Assembly (NCBI GenBank): GCA_964194535.1
Contig: CAXMMX010000114.1
Span: forward strand, 1 to 47,493
Direction: 5' to 3'
Length of the DNA stretch: 47,493 nucleotides
DNA from: UBA2767 sp964194535
GTDB taxonomy: Bacteria > Pseudomonadota > Alphaproteobacteria > Rhizobiales > Methyloligellaceae
Of the stretch, positions 9,370 through 18,187 are shown one piece after another. Position numbers and translations under genes: made by a program. The notes under the pieces are model-generated. The model was not told the origin of the DNA. It did not search any database and saw only the letters and a program-made list of their open reading frames with translations. Positions within the stretch are counted from its first letter, which is position 1. Each line of letters starts with the position of its first letter.

Positions 9370-9509
9370 CTGTATCCTCTTCGAATATACTCGACGCCGG
9401 GCAATAGAGTCCGGGGCCGAGCTGTTTCATTTCAGGACGATAGAGAAGAATATTTAAGAGATTGTTAACCCTGATATTGCGTCCTGGAGGGTGATGTGAC
9501 GAGAGGAGA

Positions 9510-9548
9510 AACAAACAAAACGGGCCCCGGAGATGTTTCCGGAGCCCG
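9510..9548 (-). terminator. Rho-independent terminator of glmM
   Basis: An imperfect 11-pair stem (9521-9531 with 9538-9548; one G/A mismatch) with a six-base loop is followed on the minus strand by TTTTGTTTGTTT. It lies 50 bases after the glmM stop and closes the ftsH-folP-glmM run. Confidence 0.88.
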
Positions 9549-9598
9549 CCTTGAACTACGCTACTGATACTAGGGAGGAAAGCCTTGATGGGCGAACC

Positions 9599-10945
9599 TC
9601 AGGCAGCTGCCGCCTTTAATGCGTCCACGATGTCATTCACGACCTTGCCGATGAGTTTGGCGTCATCGCCTTCAGCCATGACGCGGATCACTGGTTCGGT
9701 TCCCGAGGGGCGAATAACCAGACGGCCCGTCTTGCCGAGCTTGGATTTGCTCTCGTCGATGACCTTGATGACTTTCTGATCATCCAGCGGCTTGCCCTTC
9801 TTGAAGTGGACATTCTTCAAAACCTGCGGCATCGGTTCAAACTGGTTGCAGACCTCGCTCACCGGCTTGCCGCTCTCGCTCACCACCGCCAGCACCTGCA
9901 AGGCCGTGACAAGGCCGTCACCCGTGGTCGCATAGTCGGAAAGCACGATATGGCCCGATTGCTCTCCGCCAACATTAAAGCCATGCTTGCGCATGTGCTC
10001 GACCACGTAACGGTCGCCAACAGGCGTGCGCGCGAGTGAAAGGCCAAGCCCCTCCAGGTGCCGCTCCAGCCCCAGGTTCGACATCACCGTCGCCACGACG
10101 CCGCCCCCGGCGAGCAATCCACGTTTCTGCCAGGACTGAGCTACCACGGCCATCAACTGATCGCCGTCGATGACCTGTCCCTTTTCATCGATAATCAGGA
10201 CCCGGTCCGCATCGCCATCGAGCGCAATGCCAATGTCGGCGCGCACTTCGCGTACCTTTTTGCAAAGAGCCGCAGGCGCGGTAGAGCCGCAATCCTTGTT
10301 GATATTGAAGCCATTCGGCTCCACGCCGACTGAAATGACTTCCGCGCCGAGCTCCCACAGCGCAGCGGGCGCGACCTGGTAGGCGGACCCGTTGGCGCAA
10401 TCGACGACCACGCGCAGCCCGTCAAAGCGGATATTGCGCGGCAGCGTTCGCTTGGCGAATTCGATATAGCGTTCCTGGGCGCTATCGATACGCTTGGCGC
10501 GGCCAATATCATAGGGCTTGACGAGCAGCGTTTCGGAGCCTTGCTCCATCATGTTTTCAATTTCCTGTTCGGTCTTGTCCGACAGCTTGTAGCCATCGGG
10601 CCCGAACAGCTTGATGCCGTTATCTTCATAAGGATTGTGGGAAGCGGAAATCATCACGCCCAGGTCGGCCCGCAGCGAACGGGTGAGCATGGCAACAGCG
10701 GGGGTTGGCATCGGCCCGAGCTGGAATACGTCCATTCCGACGGCGGTAAAGCCCGAGACCAGCGCCGACTCGATCATGTAGCCGGACAGCCGCGTGTCCT
10801 TGCCGATCACCACCCGGTGACGGTAATCGCCATTGGTGAACAGCTTGCCCGCGGCCATGCCCACCTTGAGCGCAATTTCAGACGTCATGGGAAGGGCATT
10901 TGCCGTCCCGCGAATTCCGTCTGTTCCAAAAAGTTTTCGCGCCAT
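9599..10945 (-). CDS. glmM: Phosphoglucosamine mutase
   Basis: Interconverts glucosamine-6-phosphate and glucosamine-1-phosphate on the way to UDP-GlcNAc, for peptidoglycan and LPS. From the ATG at 10945 the protein has 448 residues, beginning MARKLFGTDGIRG as in nearly all GlmM; the open frame extends 15 codons upstream without family similarity. The phosphoserine loop ISASHNPYEDNG (near residue 100), the metal loop DGDADR (near 240), the sugar loop GGEQSGHI and the C-terminal RPSGTEPVIRVMAE are intact. It follows folP and ftsH on the same strand, a common order in proteobacteria. Confidence 0.98.
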   Translation of the reverse strand: MARKLFGTDGIRGTANALPMTSEIALKVGMAAGKLFTNGDYRHRVVIGKDTRLSGYMIESALVSGFTAVGMDVFQLGPMPTPAVAMLTRSLRADLGVMISASHNPYEDNGIKLFGPDGYKLSDKTEQEIENMMEQGSETLLVKPYDIGRAKRIDSAQERYIEFAKRTLPRNIRFDGLRVVVDCANGSAYQVAPAALWELGAEVISVGVEPNGFNINKDCGSTAPAALCKKVREVRADIGIALDGDADRVLIIDEKGQVIDGDQLMAVVAQSWQKRGLLAGGGVVATVMSNLGLERHLEGLGLSLARTPVGDRYVVEHMRKHGFNVGGEQSGHIVLSDYATTGDGLVTALQVLAVVSESGKPVSEVCNQFEPMPQVLKNVHFKKGKPLDDQKVIKVIDESKSKLGKTGRLVIRPSGTEPVIRVMAEGDDAKLIGKVVNDIVDALKAAAA

Positions 10946-11094
10946 CGAATTCCCGTTAATACCCATTGGCTGATCGATTAAACACACCACACGGCCATTA
11001 TGCCCTCAGCTTCCGTGGAAAAGGTTTCAAATACTGTAAGCAAAAATTACACTGGATGCGGCCCGGTATGGCAGTTCCCGGGTAAGGGTCTGAT

Positions 11095-12147
11095 TTAACA
11101 GTTAATAGCACTCCAGACGGTCAATCCCTGCCGGGTAGCCGCCACGTCATGCACGCGCACGAGCTGTACGCCCTGGGCGATGCCGGCAAGCGCCGCGGCC
11201 AGGGAACCTGGTTCACGGGCTTGGGGATCCGGTTCATCGCTCAATGTGCCGATAAACCGCTTACGCGATACGCCGAGCAACAGCACCACGCCAAGGGAGT
11301 GAAACAGGCTCAAGCCCTGCAGCAAGGCCAAATTGTGCGCAAGCGTCTTGCCAAAGCCGATGCCCGGGTCGGCGATAATGCGTGAGCGGTCGATCCCCGC
11401 CGCTTCACACGCAGCAATACGCTCCGCCAGGGTGCCAAATACCTCGAGAACAACGTCATCGTACGCCGGGTCATCCTGCATCGTTTTGGGATCACCCTGC
11501 GCGTGCATAAGCACGACGGGGAGACCTGACTTGGCCGCGACCTTGAGACTGCCCGGATCATGGGTCAGCGCGGAAACATCGTTGAGGATATGCGCACCGG
11601 CTTTCACCGCCTTTTCCATGACCTCGCTTTTGCGGGTGTCCACGGAAATCAGGGCGCCGGCATCTTTCAATCCCTCGATTACGGGAAGCACACGCGCCGC
11701 CTCGTCCTCCGCATCGACCGGGCCGGAACCTGGACGTGTCGACTCCCCGCCAATATCGAGTATGTCCGCGCCCTCGCCCGCAAGTTTGCGCGCATGGGCT
11801 ATGGCCGCGTTCTCACTGGCATAAAGCCCACCGTCGGAGAAGCTGTCGGGGGTGACATTGACCACGCCCATGATACGGGGCCGGTCGAGGGAGAGAGGGC
11901 CGATTGGCGGGCGCGGCCCGGTGATCGCTTCCAGCAAAGCGCGGGTTGCACGCTCACGCGAAGAATGGAGATCAGAGAAGGAGCGAAGCTGTTTGCCGGT
12001 TTTTCCGGGCGCGCCTTCAATCACTTCGATTAACGTGAAGCCAACGGGTCCGCCTGCAAGTAATCCTGCCTGGCGGGTCGTGGCGGCCTGTTTGGCAGCG
12101 TCGCCATACACGAGTCCGGTCGGCCTGAGATAAAGCCCGTTCGTCAT
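11095..12147 (-). CDS. folP: Dihydropteroate synthase
   Basis: Condenses p-aminobenzoate with hydroxymethyl-dihydropterin diphosphate to dihydropteroate in folate synthesis. Family signatures are RIMGVVNVTPDSFSDGG, DIGGESTRPGS, SVDTRKSEVM, NDVSALTHD, DPGIGFGKTLAHN and GVSRKRFIG. The protein is about 350 residues, longer than E. coli FolP, because of an N-terminal region beginning LYLRPTGLVYGDAAKQA that is usual in alphaproteobacteria. Start chosen at the ATG at 12147; an ATG at 12174 in the same frame is also possible, with AAGG upstream but inside the ftsH terminator tail. Confidence 0.95.
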   Translation of the reverse strand: MTNGLYLRPTGLVYGDAAKQAATTRQAGLLAGGPVGFTLIEVIEGAPGKTGKQLRSFSDLHSSRERATRALLEAITGPRPPIGPLSLDRPRIMGVVNVTPDSFSDGGLYASENAAIAHARKLAGEGADILDIGGESTRPGSGPVDAEDEAARVLPVIEGLKDAGALISVDTRKSEVMEKAVKAGAHILNDVSALTHDPGSLKVAAKSGLPVVLMHAQGDPKTMQDDPAYDDVVLEVFGTLAERIAACEAAGIDRSRIIADPGIGFGKTLAHNLALLQGLSLFHSLGVVLLLGVSRKRFIGTLSDEPDPQAREPGSLAAALAGIAQGVQLVRVHDVAATRQGLTVWSAINC

Positions 12148-12182
12148 GAAGCTCTCATCACCTGCCGATATCATCAAACCTT

Positions 12183-12215
12183 AAAACAAAAGGAGCGGCA
12201 CATTGCACCGCTCCT
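12183..12215 (-). terminator. Rho-independent terminator of ftsH
   Basis: A perfect eight-pair stem AGGAGCGG / CCGCTCCT with a nine-base loop, followed on the minus strand by TTTGTTTT. It sits 33 bases after the ftsH stop and before folP, so folP must depend on read-through or its own promoter. Confidence 0.88.
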
Positions 12216-12247
12216 GAATTCTTAACTCCGTTGAGGCACAAACACCC

Positions 12248-14191
12248 TTACGAAGGCTGCGGCTCCATCCCGCCCGTATCGGGTTCGTCACCCTTTTTGG
12301 GCTTGGCTTTTTTCGCCTTGCCCGTGGATGGCACCGTTGAGGCAGTCGCCTTGGCGCCACCAGAGTCGTCATCAAAGTCGCGGATTGGCGGCTTGCCTTT
12401 CAGCAGGGCCTTGATCTCATCGCCCGTGAGGGTCTCATATTCAAGCAGCCCTTCACCGATAATATGAAGCTGCTTGATGTATCTTTTGCAGATCTTTTCC
12501 GCCGTCTTGTAACCCTCTTCGACAAAGCGATGAATCTCCTCATCGACGAGCTTTTGGGTTTCATCTGACATGTTCTGGGTCCGCGCCACGCTATGGCCGA
12601 GGAAAATCTCCTCCTCATTGTCGCCATAGGCCAGAGGCCCGAGCTTGTCCGACATACCATACTGGGTGACCATGGCGCGGGCCATGCTCGTCGCCATCTT
12701 GATATCGGATGAGGCGCCCGAGGTGACCATGTCATAGCCGAAGATCATCTCCTCCGCGACACGCCCACCCATCGCAACCGCCAAATCGGCCTTGAACTTG
12801 GCGCGGGTCACCGAAAGATGATCCCGCTCCGGAAGACGCATCACCATTCCAAGCGCGCGCCCACGCGGAATGATCGTCGCCTTGTGAATCGGGTCAGACG
12901 CCGGCTGATGCATCGCCACCAGCGCATGCCCGCCTTCATGGTATGCGGTGAGCTTCTTCTCTTCATCGCTCATCACCATGGAGCGGCGCTCTGCGCCCAT
13001 CATGATCTTGTCCTTAGCGTCCTCGAATTCCTGCTGGGTGACCAGCCGCTTGGAGCGGCGCGCGGCCAGCAGCGCGGCCTCGTTCACCAGGTTGGCGAGA
13101 TCGGCGCCGGAGAAACCGGGTGTTCCGCGCGCAACCACGCGCAAATCGATATCCGGCGCAAGCGGCACCTTGCGGACGTGTACTTTCAGGATTTTTTCCC
13201 TGCCAACGATGTCCGGGCGCGGCACGACAACCTGCCGGTCAAAGCGCCCGGGCCGCAGCAATGCGGGATCGAGCACGTCTGGCCGGTTGGTTGCGGCGAT
13301 CAGGATGACGCCTTCATTGGCTTCAAATCCGTCCATCTCGACCAGCAGTTGGTTGAGGGTTTGCTCGCGCTCGTCATTGCCGCCGCCAAGACCCGCGCCG
13401 CGATGACGGCCAACCGCGTCAATCTCGTCAATGAAGATGATGCAGGGAGCGTTCTTCTTGGCCTGTTCGAACATGTCGCGGACACGGCTGGCGCCCACGC
13501 CGACGAACATCTCGACAAAATCAGAGCCTGATATGGTGAAGAAGGGCACATTGGCTTCGCCCGCGATGGCGCGCGCCAGCAGCGTCTTGCCTGTGCCGGG
13601 AGGACCAACAAGCAGTGCACCGCGCGGGATACGCCCGCCGAGCTTTTGAAATTTCTGCGGATCCTGCAAGAATTCAACGATTTCCTGTAAATCTTCCTTG
13701 GCCTCATCGACCCCGGCCACATCCTCAAATGTGATACGGCCCTGGCGCTCGGTCAGCAGCTTGGCCTTTGACTTGCCGAAGCCCATTGCCCGGCCGCCAC
13801 CTGACTGCATCTGGCGCATGAAGAATATCCACACCGCGATAAGCAGCAGCATTGGGAACCAGGAGACGAGCACGCCCATGAGCGAGGGGACGTCTTCGTC
13901 GGACGGCTTGGCCGTAATCTTTACGTTCTTGTCATGCAGGCGCTGTACCAGCGATGGATCGTTGGGCGCGTAGCTCTGGAACGGATTGCCATCGGTATAC
14001 TGGCCGCTAATCTGGTTGCCGGCGATCGTCACCTCGCGGATCTTGCCGTTATCAACCTCGGTCAGCAGCTGCGAAAAGCTGATCTCGTTCGCGCGTGCGC
14101 TCTGCGACGGGTTCTGGAACATATTGAACAGGGCGATCAGCAGCAACGCGATGATCACCCAGATGGCGAAGTTCCGGAAATTCGAATTCAT
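12248..14191 (-). CDS. ftsH: ATP-dependent zinc metalloprotease FtsH
   Basis: Membrane-anchored AAA+ protease that degrades misfolded membrane proteins and regulatory substrates. The 647 residues show a first membrane helix (about 7-23), a periplasmic domain, a second helix (about 107-125), Walker A GPPGTGKT (196-203), Walker B IIFIDEID (251-258), the second region of homology (AATNRPDVLDPALLRPGRFD) and the zinc site HEGGH (418-422). The C-terminus is a charged tail with many Lys and Ala. It is preceded by a 275-bp gene-free region that must hold the promoter, and by a direct repeat close to the start. Confidence 0.98.
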   Translation of the reverse strand: MNSNFRNFAIWVIIALLLIALFNMFQNPSQSARANEISFSQLLTEVDNGKIREVTIAGNQISGQYTDGNPFQSYAPNDPSLVQRLHDKNVKITAKPSDEDVPSLMGVLVSWFPMLLLIAVWIFFMRQMQSGGGRAMGFGKSKAKLLTERQGRITFEDVAGVDEAKEDLQEIVEFLQDPQKFQKLGGRIPRGALLVGPPGTGKTLLARAIAGEANVPFFTISGSDFVEMFVGVGASRVRDMFEQAKKNAPCIIFIDEIDAVGRHRGAGLGGGNDEREQTLNQLLVEMDGFEANEGVILIAATNRPDVLDPALLRPGRFDRQVVVPRPDIVGREKILKVHVRKVPLAPDIDLRVVARGTPGFSGADLANLVNEAALLAARRSKRLVTQQEFEDAKDKIMMGAERRSMVMSDEEKKLTAYHEGGHALVAMHQPASDPIHKATIIPRGRALGMVMRLPERDHLSVTRAKFKADLAVAMGGRVAEEMIFGYDMVTSGASSDIKMATSMARAMVTQYGMSDKLGPLAYGDNEEEIFLGHSVARTQNMSDETQKLVDEEIHRFVEEGYKTAEKICKRYIKQLHIIGEGLLEYETLTGDEIKALLKGKPPIRDFDDDSGGAKATASTVPSTGKAKKAKPKKGDEPDTGGMEPQPS

Positions 14192-14203
14192 GAAATCTGC
14201 CTC

Positions 14204-14237
14204 AATGTGCCGTAATAGCTAATGTGCCGTAATGGCT
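14204..14237. repeat. Tandem 17-bp repeat just upstream of ftsH
   Basis: The 17-base unit at 14204-14220 (AATGTGCCGTAATAGCT) is repeated at 14221-14237 with one change (A to G). It lies 12-46 bases before the ftsH ATG, within the leader. The GTCCTGACCCT 11-mer follows directly at 14243-14253. Confidence 0.75.
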
Positions 14238-14242
14238 TTAGA

Positions 14243-14253
14243 GTCCTGACCCT
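14243..14253 (+). repeat. Dispersed 11-mer GTCCTGACCCT, copy upstream of ftsH
   Basis: Exact copy of the 11-mer that also forms the inner part of the 14-bp terminal repeats of the element at 28274-28544. No inverted partner is found nearby. Confidence 0.6.
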
Positions 14254-14466
14254 GGATTTTCCCGTGCGAATTCAAGCTAACGGGAAATTGCGGCGTTGTT
14301 CTGGCCGGTCCGGTTAAACCCTTGAATGGAACATATGTATCAGAGACCCATTTGCCAAGTTGCAACACCGTGATTTGATTGCAGCTTTGACCAAAGGATT
14401 ACACCCGTCTCGTGGCTGCTTCTAACCTGCTTTTACCCATCACGCGACCCCAATATCAGATTGGTA

Positions 14467-15768
14467 TTAAGAAGATCCCGTAAAAAGAGCTGAATTGACA
14501 AATTCAGCGCTGCACCCGGCGCTTTGTGCGGCCCTGGCGGAAAATCCCAGCGGCGGCACCGCAAGGACGCTCTCATCGAGCCAGAAGGAGACGAGGCCTT
14601 CGGCGGCGCGCTCGGGCAATGTAACGGCCTTGCCCAGCCGTGCCCTCACCTCCGCGTAGCCGGGTTTTCCAAGTGCGCGCACCTGCACCGGTGCAACGCA
14701 ATCATGCTCAAGGCATACCCGGTAGCGGTTGTCCCACAGGCCGCACTCGCCCGGATTGAGCACCAAGTCGCCAGGTCCGGTCCGTCCGCTCTCACGCAGA
14801 ATGAGGATTTCACTCCTCCCCGGTGCCACATGACAGCCGCCAAGTGTCTGAGACGCGCCGCCCCCCGCTTTCAGCACCTCGACAAGCACTTCCAGCTTGG
14901 CCAGGGAAGCTGGCGAGGCCTGGCCGCCAACGCCCTGAAGCGCGCGCGCCAGGGCCCGAAGCGCGACTTCCACCGGCGCCTCGGCAAAGGCCGCAGCACT
15001 GATACGGCAAAAGCCGGCTGCATCCAGCACGCCGTGGCGCTGGAGAAAACTGCCCGCGGCACTATCAAGCGCCTCGCGGGCCCGGCGCAGCCTTTTGGCG
15101 CTGCGCGCCAGCGCATCCGCGCCGATGCCGAGTGCGCTCAGCTCATCCATGGCGCGGCGCAAACGCACACGCTCAAAACGCATATCATCATTGCTGGGGT
15201 CTTCCAGCCATTCAATTCCCGAAGCTTCCAGGGTCGCAACCAGCCGCGCCTTGGGCACATCGAGCAATGGCCGCCATACACTCAAACCCGCCCATTGCCC
15301 CCGTTCAGGAATGGCCGCCAGCCCATCAACACCACTGCCGCGGCCCAGCCGCATCAGCAGTGTTTCTGCCTGGTCATCGAGATGATGGGCCGTCAAAAGC
15401 GCGTCCAGCCCGTTGGCGTGGGCATATCCCGCCATCAGGCCATAACGCGCCTGGCGCGCATCTTCCTGTACACGGCTGGTTTTCTCCCCCGGCTGCCAGC
15501 GCAGGATAGCGCATGGGAAACCCAGCGCGCGGGCGCGTTCCGCCACCCATTTAGCCTCCCTGGCCGACCCCTCGCGCAGTCCGTGATCGACGCTGAGAAC
15601 GGTGAAGTTCGTGGTTCCATCGCCCGCCTCCTCCCGCCAGAGACGGGCCAGATGCATAAGCGCCATGGAATCCGCGCCGCCCGAGACCGCCAGGCCCGCA
15701 TGGGTCATACCCTCAAGGCCCGAAAACAGCGTTTCGCACTCGTCCTGCGAAATTGGAGCAATGGTCAT
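14467..15768 (-). CDS. tilS: tRNA(Ile)-lysidine synthase
   Basis: Modifies C34 of the tRNA(Ile) that reads AUA to lysidine, using lysine and ATP. The PP-loop SGGADS is at residues 29-34 and LSVDHGLREGS follows; the YGLMAGYAHANGLDALLTAHHLDDQAETLLMRL region is present (its HHLDDQAET core is diagnostic). 433 residues. It follows cpoB on the same strand with a 31-base gap and precedes ftsH, the conserved pal-cpoB-tilS-ftsH order of alphaproteobacteria. Confidence 0.96.
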   Translation of the reverse strand: MTIAPISQDECETLFSGLEGMTHAGLAVSGGADSMALMHLARLWREEAGDGTTNFTVLSVDHGLREGSAREAKWVAERARALGFPCAILRWQPGEKTSRVQEDARQARYGLMAGYAHANGLDALLTAHHLDDQAETLLMRLGRGSGVDGLAAIPERGQWAGLSVWRPLLDVPKARLVATLEASGIEWLEDPSNDDMRFERVRLRRAMDELSALGIGADALARSAKRLRRAREALDSAAGSFLQRHGVLDAAGFCRISAAAFAEAPVEVALRALARALQGVGGQASPASLAKLEVLVEVLKAGGGASQTLGGCHVAPGRSEILILRESGRTGPGDLVLNPGECGLWDNRYRVCLEHDCVAPVQVRALGKPGYAEVRARLGKAVTLPERAAEGLVSFWLDESVLAVPPLGFSARAAQSAGCSAEFVNSALFTGSS

Positions 15769-15799
15769 GGAAAAAATATAGGCTGAGCGGTCAAAAGCC

Positions 15800-16903
15800 T
15801 CAACAGCGGGCGCTTTTCAGCGCCGTGGCGGCATCCTGCTTCAGCTTGTCCGGTGCACCGGGAAACTGCTTTTTGATAGCGCCAAGCGTGGAACAGGCGG
15901 CGTCTTTCTCGCCCAGCTGCACGAGAGACATGCCCAGATGCAGCAGGGCATCGGCAGCGATGGCGCTCTTCTTGTTCTTTTTGTAACCGGCCAGAAACGC
16001 CTTTGCAGCCTGTTCGAATTTTTTGCGCTCGAAATGGGTACGGCCGAGCCAGTAATACGCATTGCTGGTGAGCGGGTCGTCCGGAAAGGAGTTCACGAAA
16101 GAGCTGAAACCCTGCTCTGCCGCCGGTAAATCGTTGCGCAGGAAATTCTGGTAGGACGCATCATAGATGCCGCGCGCACTACCGCCGCTGGCCGACAGGC
16201 CGGGAACTGAGGGTAACTGCGCTGTTTGATGGGCCGGGGATGACAGTTGAGGAGCTGGCGTGGGCTGGGGCGGTGCGCGCATTGCCTGTTCGAATGGACT
16301 GGCAGGTGCAGGCGCTGGCGCCGTCGCAGTGGTGCCAAATTGCGGCACGGGCTGCGCTGGCGATTCAAATTGAGCGCCTCCGCCAGAGGCCTGAAGCTGC
16401 GGAAACGCTGGTTGAGATGCCGCACCTGGTTGCTGGCCTGGCCCCAATTGATGGACCGTGCGCAATGGCGGTATGCCCGCACCGCTACTCCCGGGAATCT
16501 GGTTCAGCTTTGCCGAGATCTGTTCCATCTGCCCTGTGAGTGCGCGAATTTGCGTCTCCAGCGCCAGCACCCGGATGTTGACTTCGCTCGGAACGCCACC
16601 CGTGCCGCCTGCTGCCGGTGAACCGCCTCCAGGCGGAAGCCCGCCCGGAGCAGATGCGCCCACACCACCCGCCACAATGGATTGTAGGGTGGCGATAATG
16701 CCCTGCATATCGAGAATGCGTTGTTCAAGCCGGGCAATCCGCTCACTCAAATCGCCGCTCGGCTGGACCGCAACGCCTTGCGCGTTTCCCAGGGCCTTCT
16801 TGTCCTGGGCTTTCACCTGGGGCACCCAAACCAGACCCCAGCCGACAAATGCTATAACGGCAGCCAGAATGGAAATGAGTGGAATTGAAGCGCGCGGTTT
16901 CAT
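15800..16903 (-). CDS. cpoB: Cell division coordinator CpoB / YbgF (Tol-Pal associated)
   Basis: Periplasmic protein of 367 residues that couples the Tol-Pal machine to peptidoglycan synthesis in other bacteria. The N-terminus is a signal/anchor (IPLISILAAVIAFVGWGLVW), followed by a coiled coil (DLSERIARLEQRILDMQGII), a long Gly/Pro/Gln/Ala-rich linker and C-terminal TPR repeats (YDASYQNFLRNDLPAAEQGF, NAYYWLGRTHFERKKFEQAA, ADALLHLGMSLVQLGEKDAA). The start is the ATG at 16903; upstream residues are not family-like. The linker is much longer than in E. coli CpoB. Sits between pal and tilS. Confidence 0.93.
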   Translation of the reverse strand: MKPRASIPLISILAAVIAFVGWGLVWVPQVKAQDKKALGNAQGVAVQPSGDLSERIARLEQRILDMQGIIATLQSIVAGGVGASAPGGLPPGGGSPAAGGTGGVPSEVNIRVLALETQIRALTGQMEQISAKLNQIPGSSGAGIPPLRTVHQLGPGQQPGAASQPAFPQLQASGGGAQFESPAQPVPQFGTTATAPAPAPASPFEQAMRAPPQPTPAPQLSSPAHQTAQLPSVPGLSASGGSARGIYDASYQNFLRNDLPAAEQGFSSFVNSFPDDPLTSNAYYWLGRTHFERKKFEQAAKAFLAGYKKNKKSAIAADALLHLGMSLVQLGEKDAACSTLGAIKKQFPGAPDKLKQDAATALKSARC

Positions 16904-17065
16904 GTCTTGAATGTAAGCTATCTCACGGGTGCTGGCCGGCGGCTGGCCGCGCGGGTCACAGTTGGAACCTATTGGGGCTAAACTATGGTCACGCGCGCCC
17001 GCCCGCAAGCATTTGCAGCGGATTTACGCTTGCCAGACCGCTTGAATGAGATCAATGCGTGCGGA

Positions 17066-17569
17066 TCAGCTCGAGGGCCGCGCGTTCAGCAATGTGACGG
17101 AGCGCCGGTTCTGGGACCAGCAGGAAATGTCGTTGCACACCGCCACCGGGCGTTCCTTACCGAAGGATATGGTCTGAAGCCGCGCTGGATTGACGCCAAG
17201 GCCCGAGAGATAAGTACGCACTGCCGTGGCGCGCCGCGCACCGAGCGCAATATTATATTCGCGCGTACCGCGCTCATCCGCGTGGCCCTCAAGGGTCACG
17301 CCATATTGTGGATATTTGGCTAGCCATTGTGCCTGGGAACGCAGGGTCGCCTGCGCCTGGGCACTCAATTGTGCGCTATCGACAGTGAAATAGACCTTGT
17401 CACCTGCATTCACGCTAAAATCGCGGGATGAGCCTGGTACAACGGGTCCGCCGGCCTGTTCGCCGATCGCCATTTGCTGAGGTTTCTTTGAACAGGCTGA
17501 GATACCAGCCGCCAATAGAAAAACGCCCGCCAAACAAATGACGCGCGCAATTCCGTTATTACAGCCCAT
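17066..17569 (-). CDS. pal: Peptidoglycan-associated lipoprotein Pal
   Basis: Outer-membrane lipoprotein, the peptidoglycan anchor of the Tol-Pal system. A signal peptide ends in the lipobox ISAC; the rest is an OmpA-like domain with FTVDSAQLSAQAQATLRSQA, TLEGHADERGTREYNIALGARRA (the TLEGHADERG core is diagnostic), YLSGLGVNPARLQTISFGKE and RRSVTLLN at the end. About 167 residues. The ATG at 17569 has GGGAG about nine bases upstream; a GTG at 17584 is less likely. It lies downstream of tolB with a small lipoprotein gene between them. Confidence 0.96.
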   Translation of the reverse strand: MGCNNGIARVICLAGVFLLAAGISACSKKPQQMAIGEQAGGPVVPGSSRDFSVNAGDKVYFTVDSAQLSAQAQATLRSQAQWLAKYPQYGVTLEGHADERGTREYNIALGARRATAVRTYLSGLGVNPARLQTISFGKERPVAVCNDISCWSQNRRSVTLLNARPSS

Positions 17570-17821
17570 TCCCAGTACTCCCACTCTGCCGATTGCAATT
17601 AAGGTAGCGTAAAACGCAAACCCTTAACGATTTCCTATCGCCCGCAAATGGCGGACTTATGGCAGCGCGGTTAACTGGAACGCCCCCTATTAGGGACGGA
17701 CGGCGCTGGAACGCCGTGGACGCCTTCGCAAAAAGCTATGGGCGACACGGCATCCAGCTAATCCATCTTGCGAGGAATCCCCCCGCTTGACAGGCTTATT
17801 GTTGTGATCGTGAACGTCTAA

Positions 17822-17965
17822 CTAGACGCGCACTGCCTGCTCAACCGTGACGTCCGCAGCGCCGAGTTTCATCGGCTGAGCAGTAACGCTCTTGCGGCAT
17901 GCACCCAGAGCTGCGGCAGTAGCCACAATACTGGCGACGATGATCACGCCTTTCAAACCCTGCAT
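17822..17965 (-). CDS. Small lipoprotein between tolB and pal (47 residues)
   Basis: A 48-codon frame from the ATG at 17965 to a TAG at 17822, with the strong ribosome site AGAGGAGAG eight bases upstream. The peptide begins MQGLKGVIIVASIVATAAA and has a lipobox LGAC, so a diacylated N-terminal cysteine is expected, leaving about 25 residues after cleavage, ending DVTVEQAVRV. Short lipoproteins of this kind occur in other alphaproteobacteria without known role. Its place between tolB and pal suggests envelope association only by context. Confidence 0.75.
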   Translation of the reverse strand: MQGLKGVIIVASIVATAAALGACRKSVTAQPMKLGAADVTVEQAVRV

Positions 17966-18187
17966 GGTCTTCTCTCCTCTTATCTAATCGGCAAAAGCCA
18001 TCTTTGCGTTTAGTGGCGTGGAGCAATTAGATCAAGGACGGACTGCACATTGGGAGGTATTTTCCCAACACATGGTGCCAAAATGCAACGCCCGAATCTC
18101 AGCCTCCACTTGGAAAATTACTTCTGCACCCTATCACTGGCAAGATAAAACCGCTGATGGCCCCCAATACTGGATAGTCCATAGGAG

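Noticed and set aside
14524..15786. 420-codon plus-strand frame opposite tilS
   Set aside because: Antisense shadow in GC-rich DNA; tilS motifs are intact on the minus strand.
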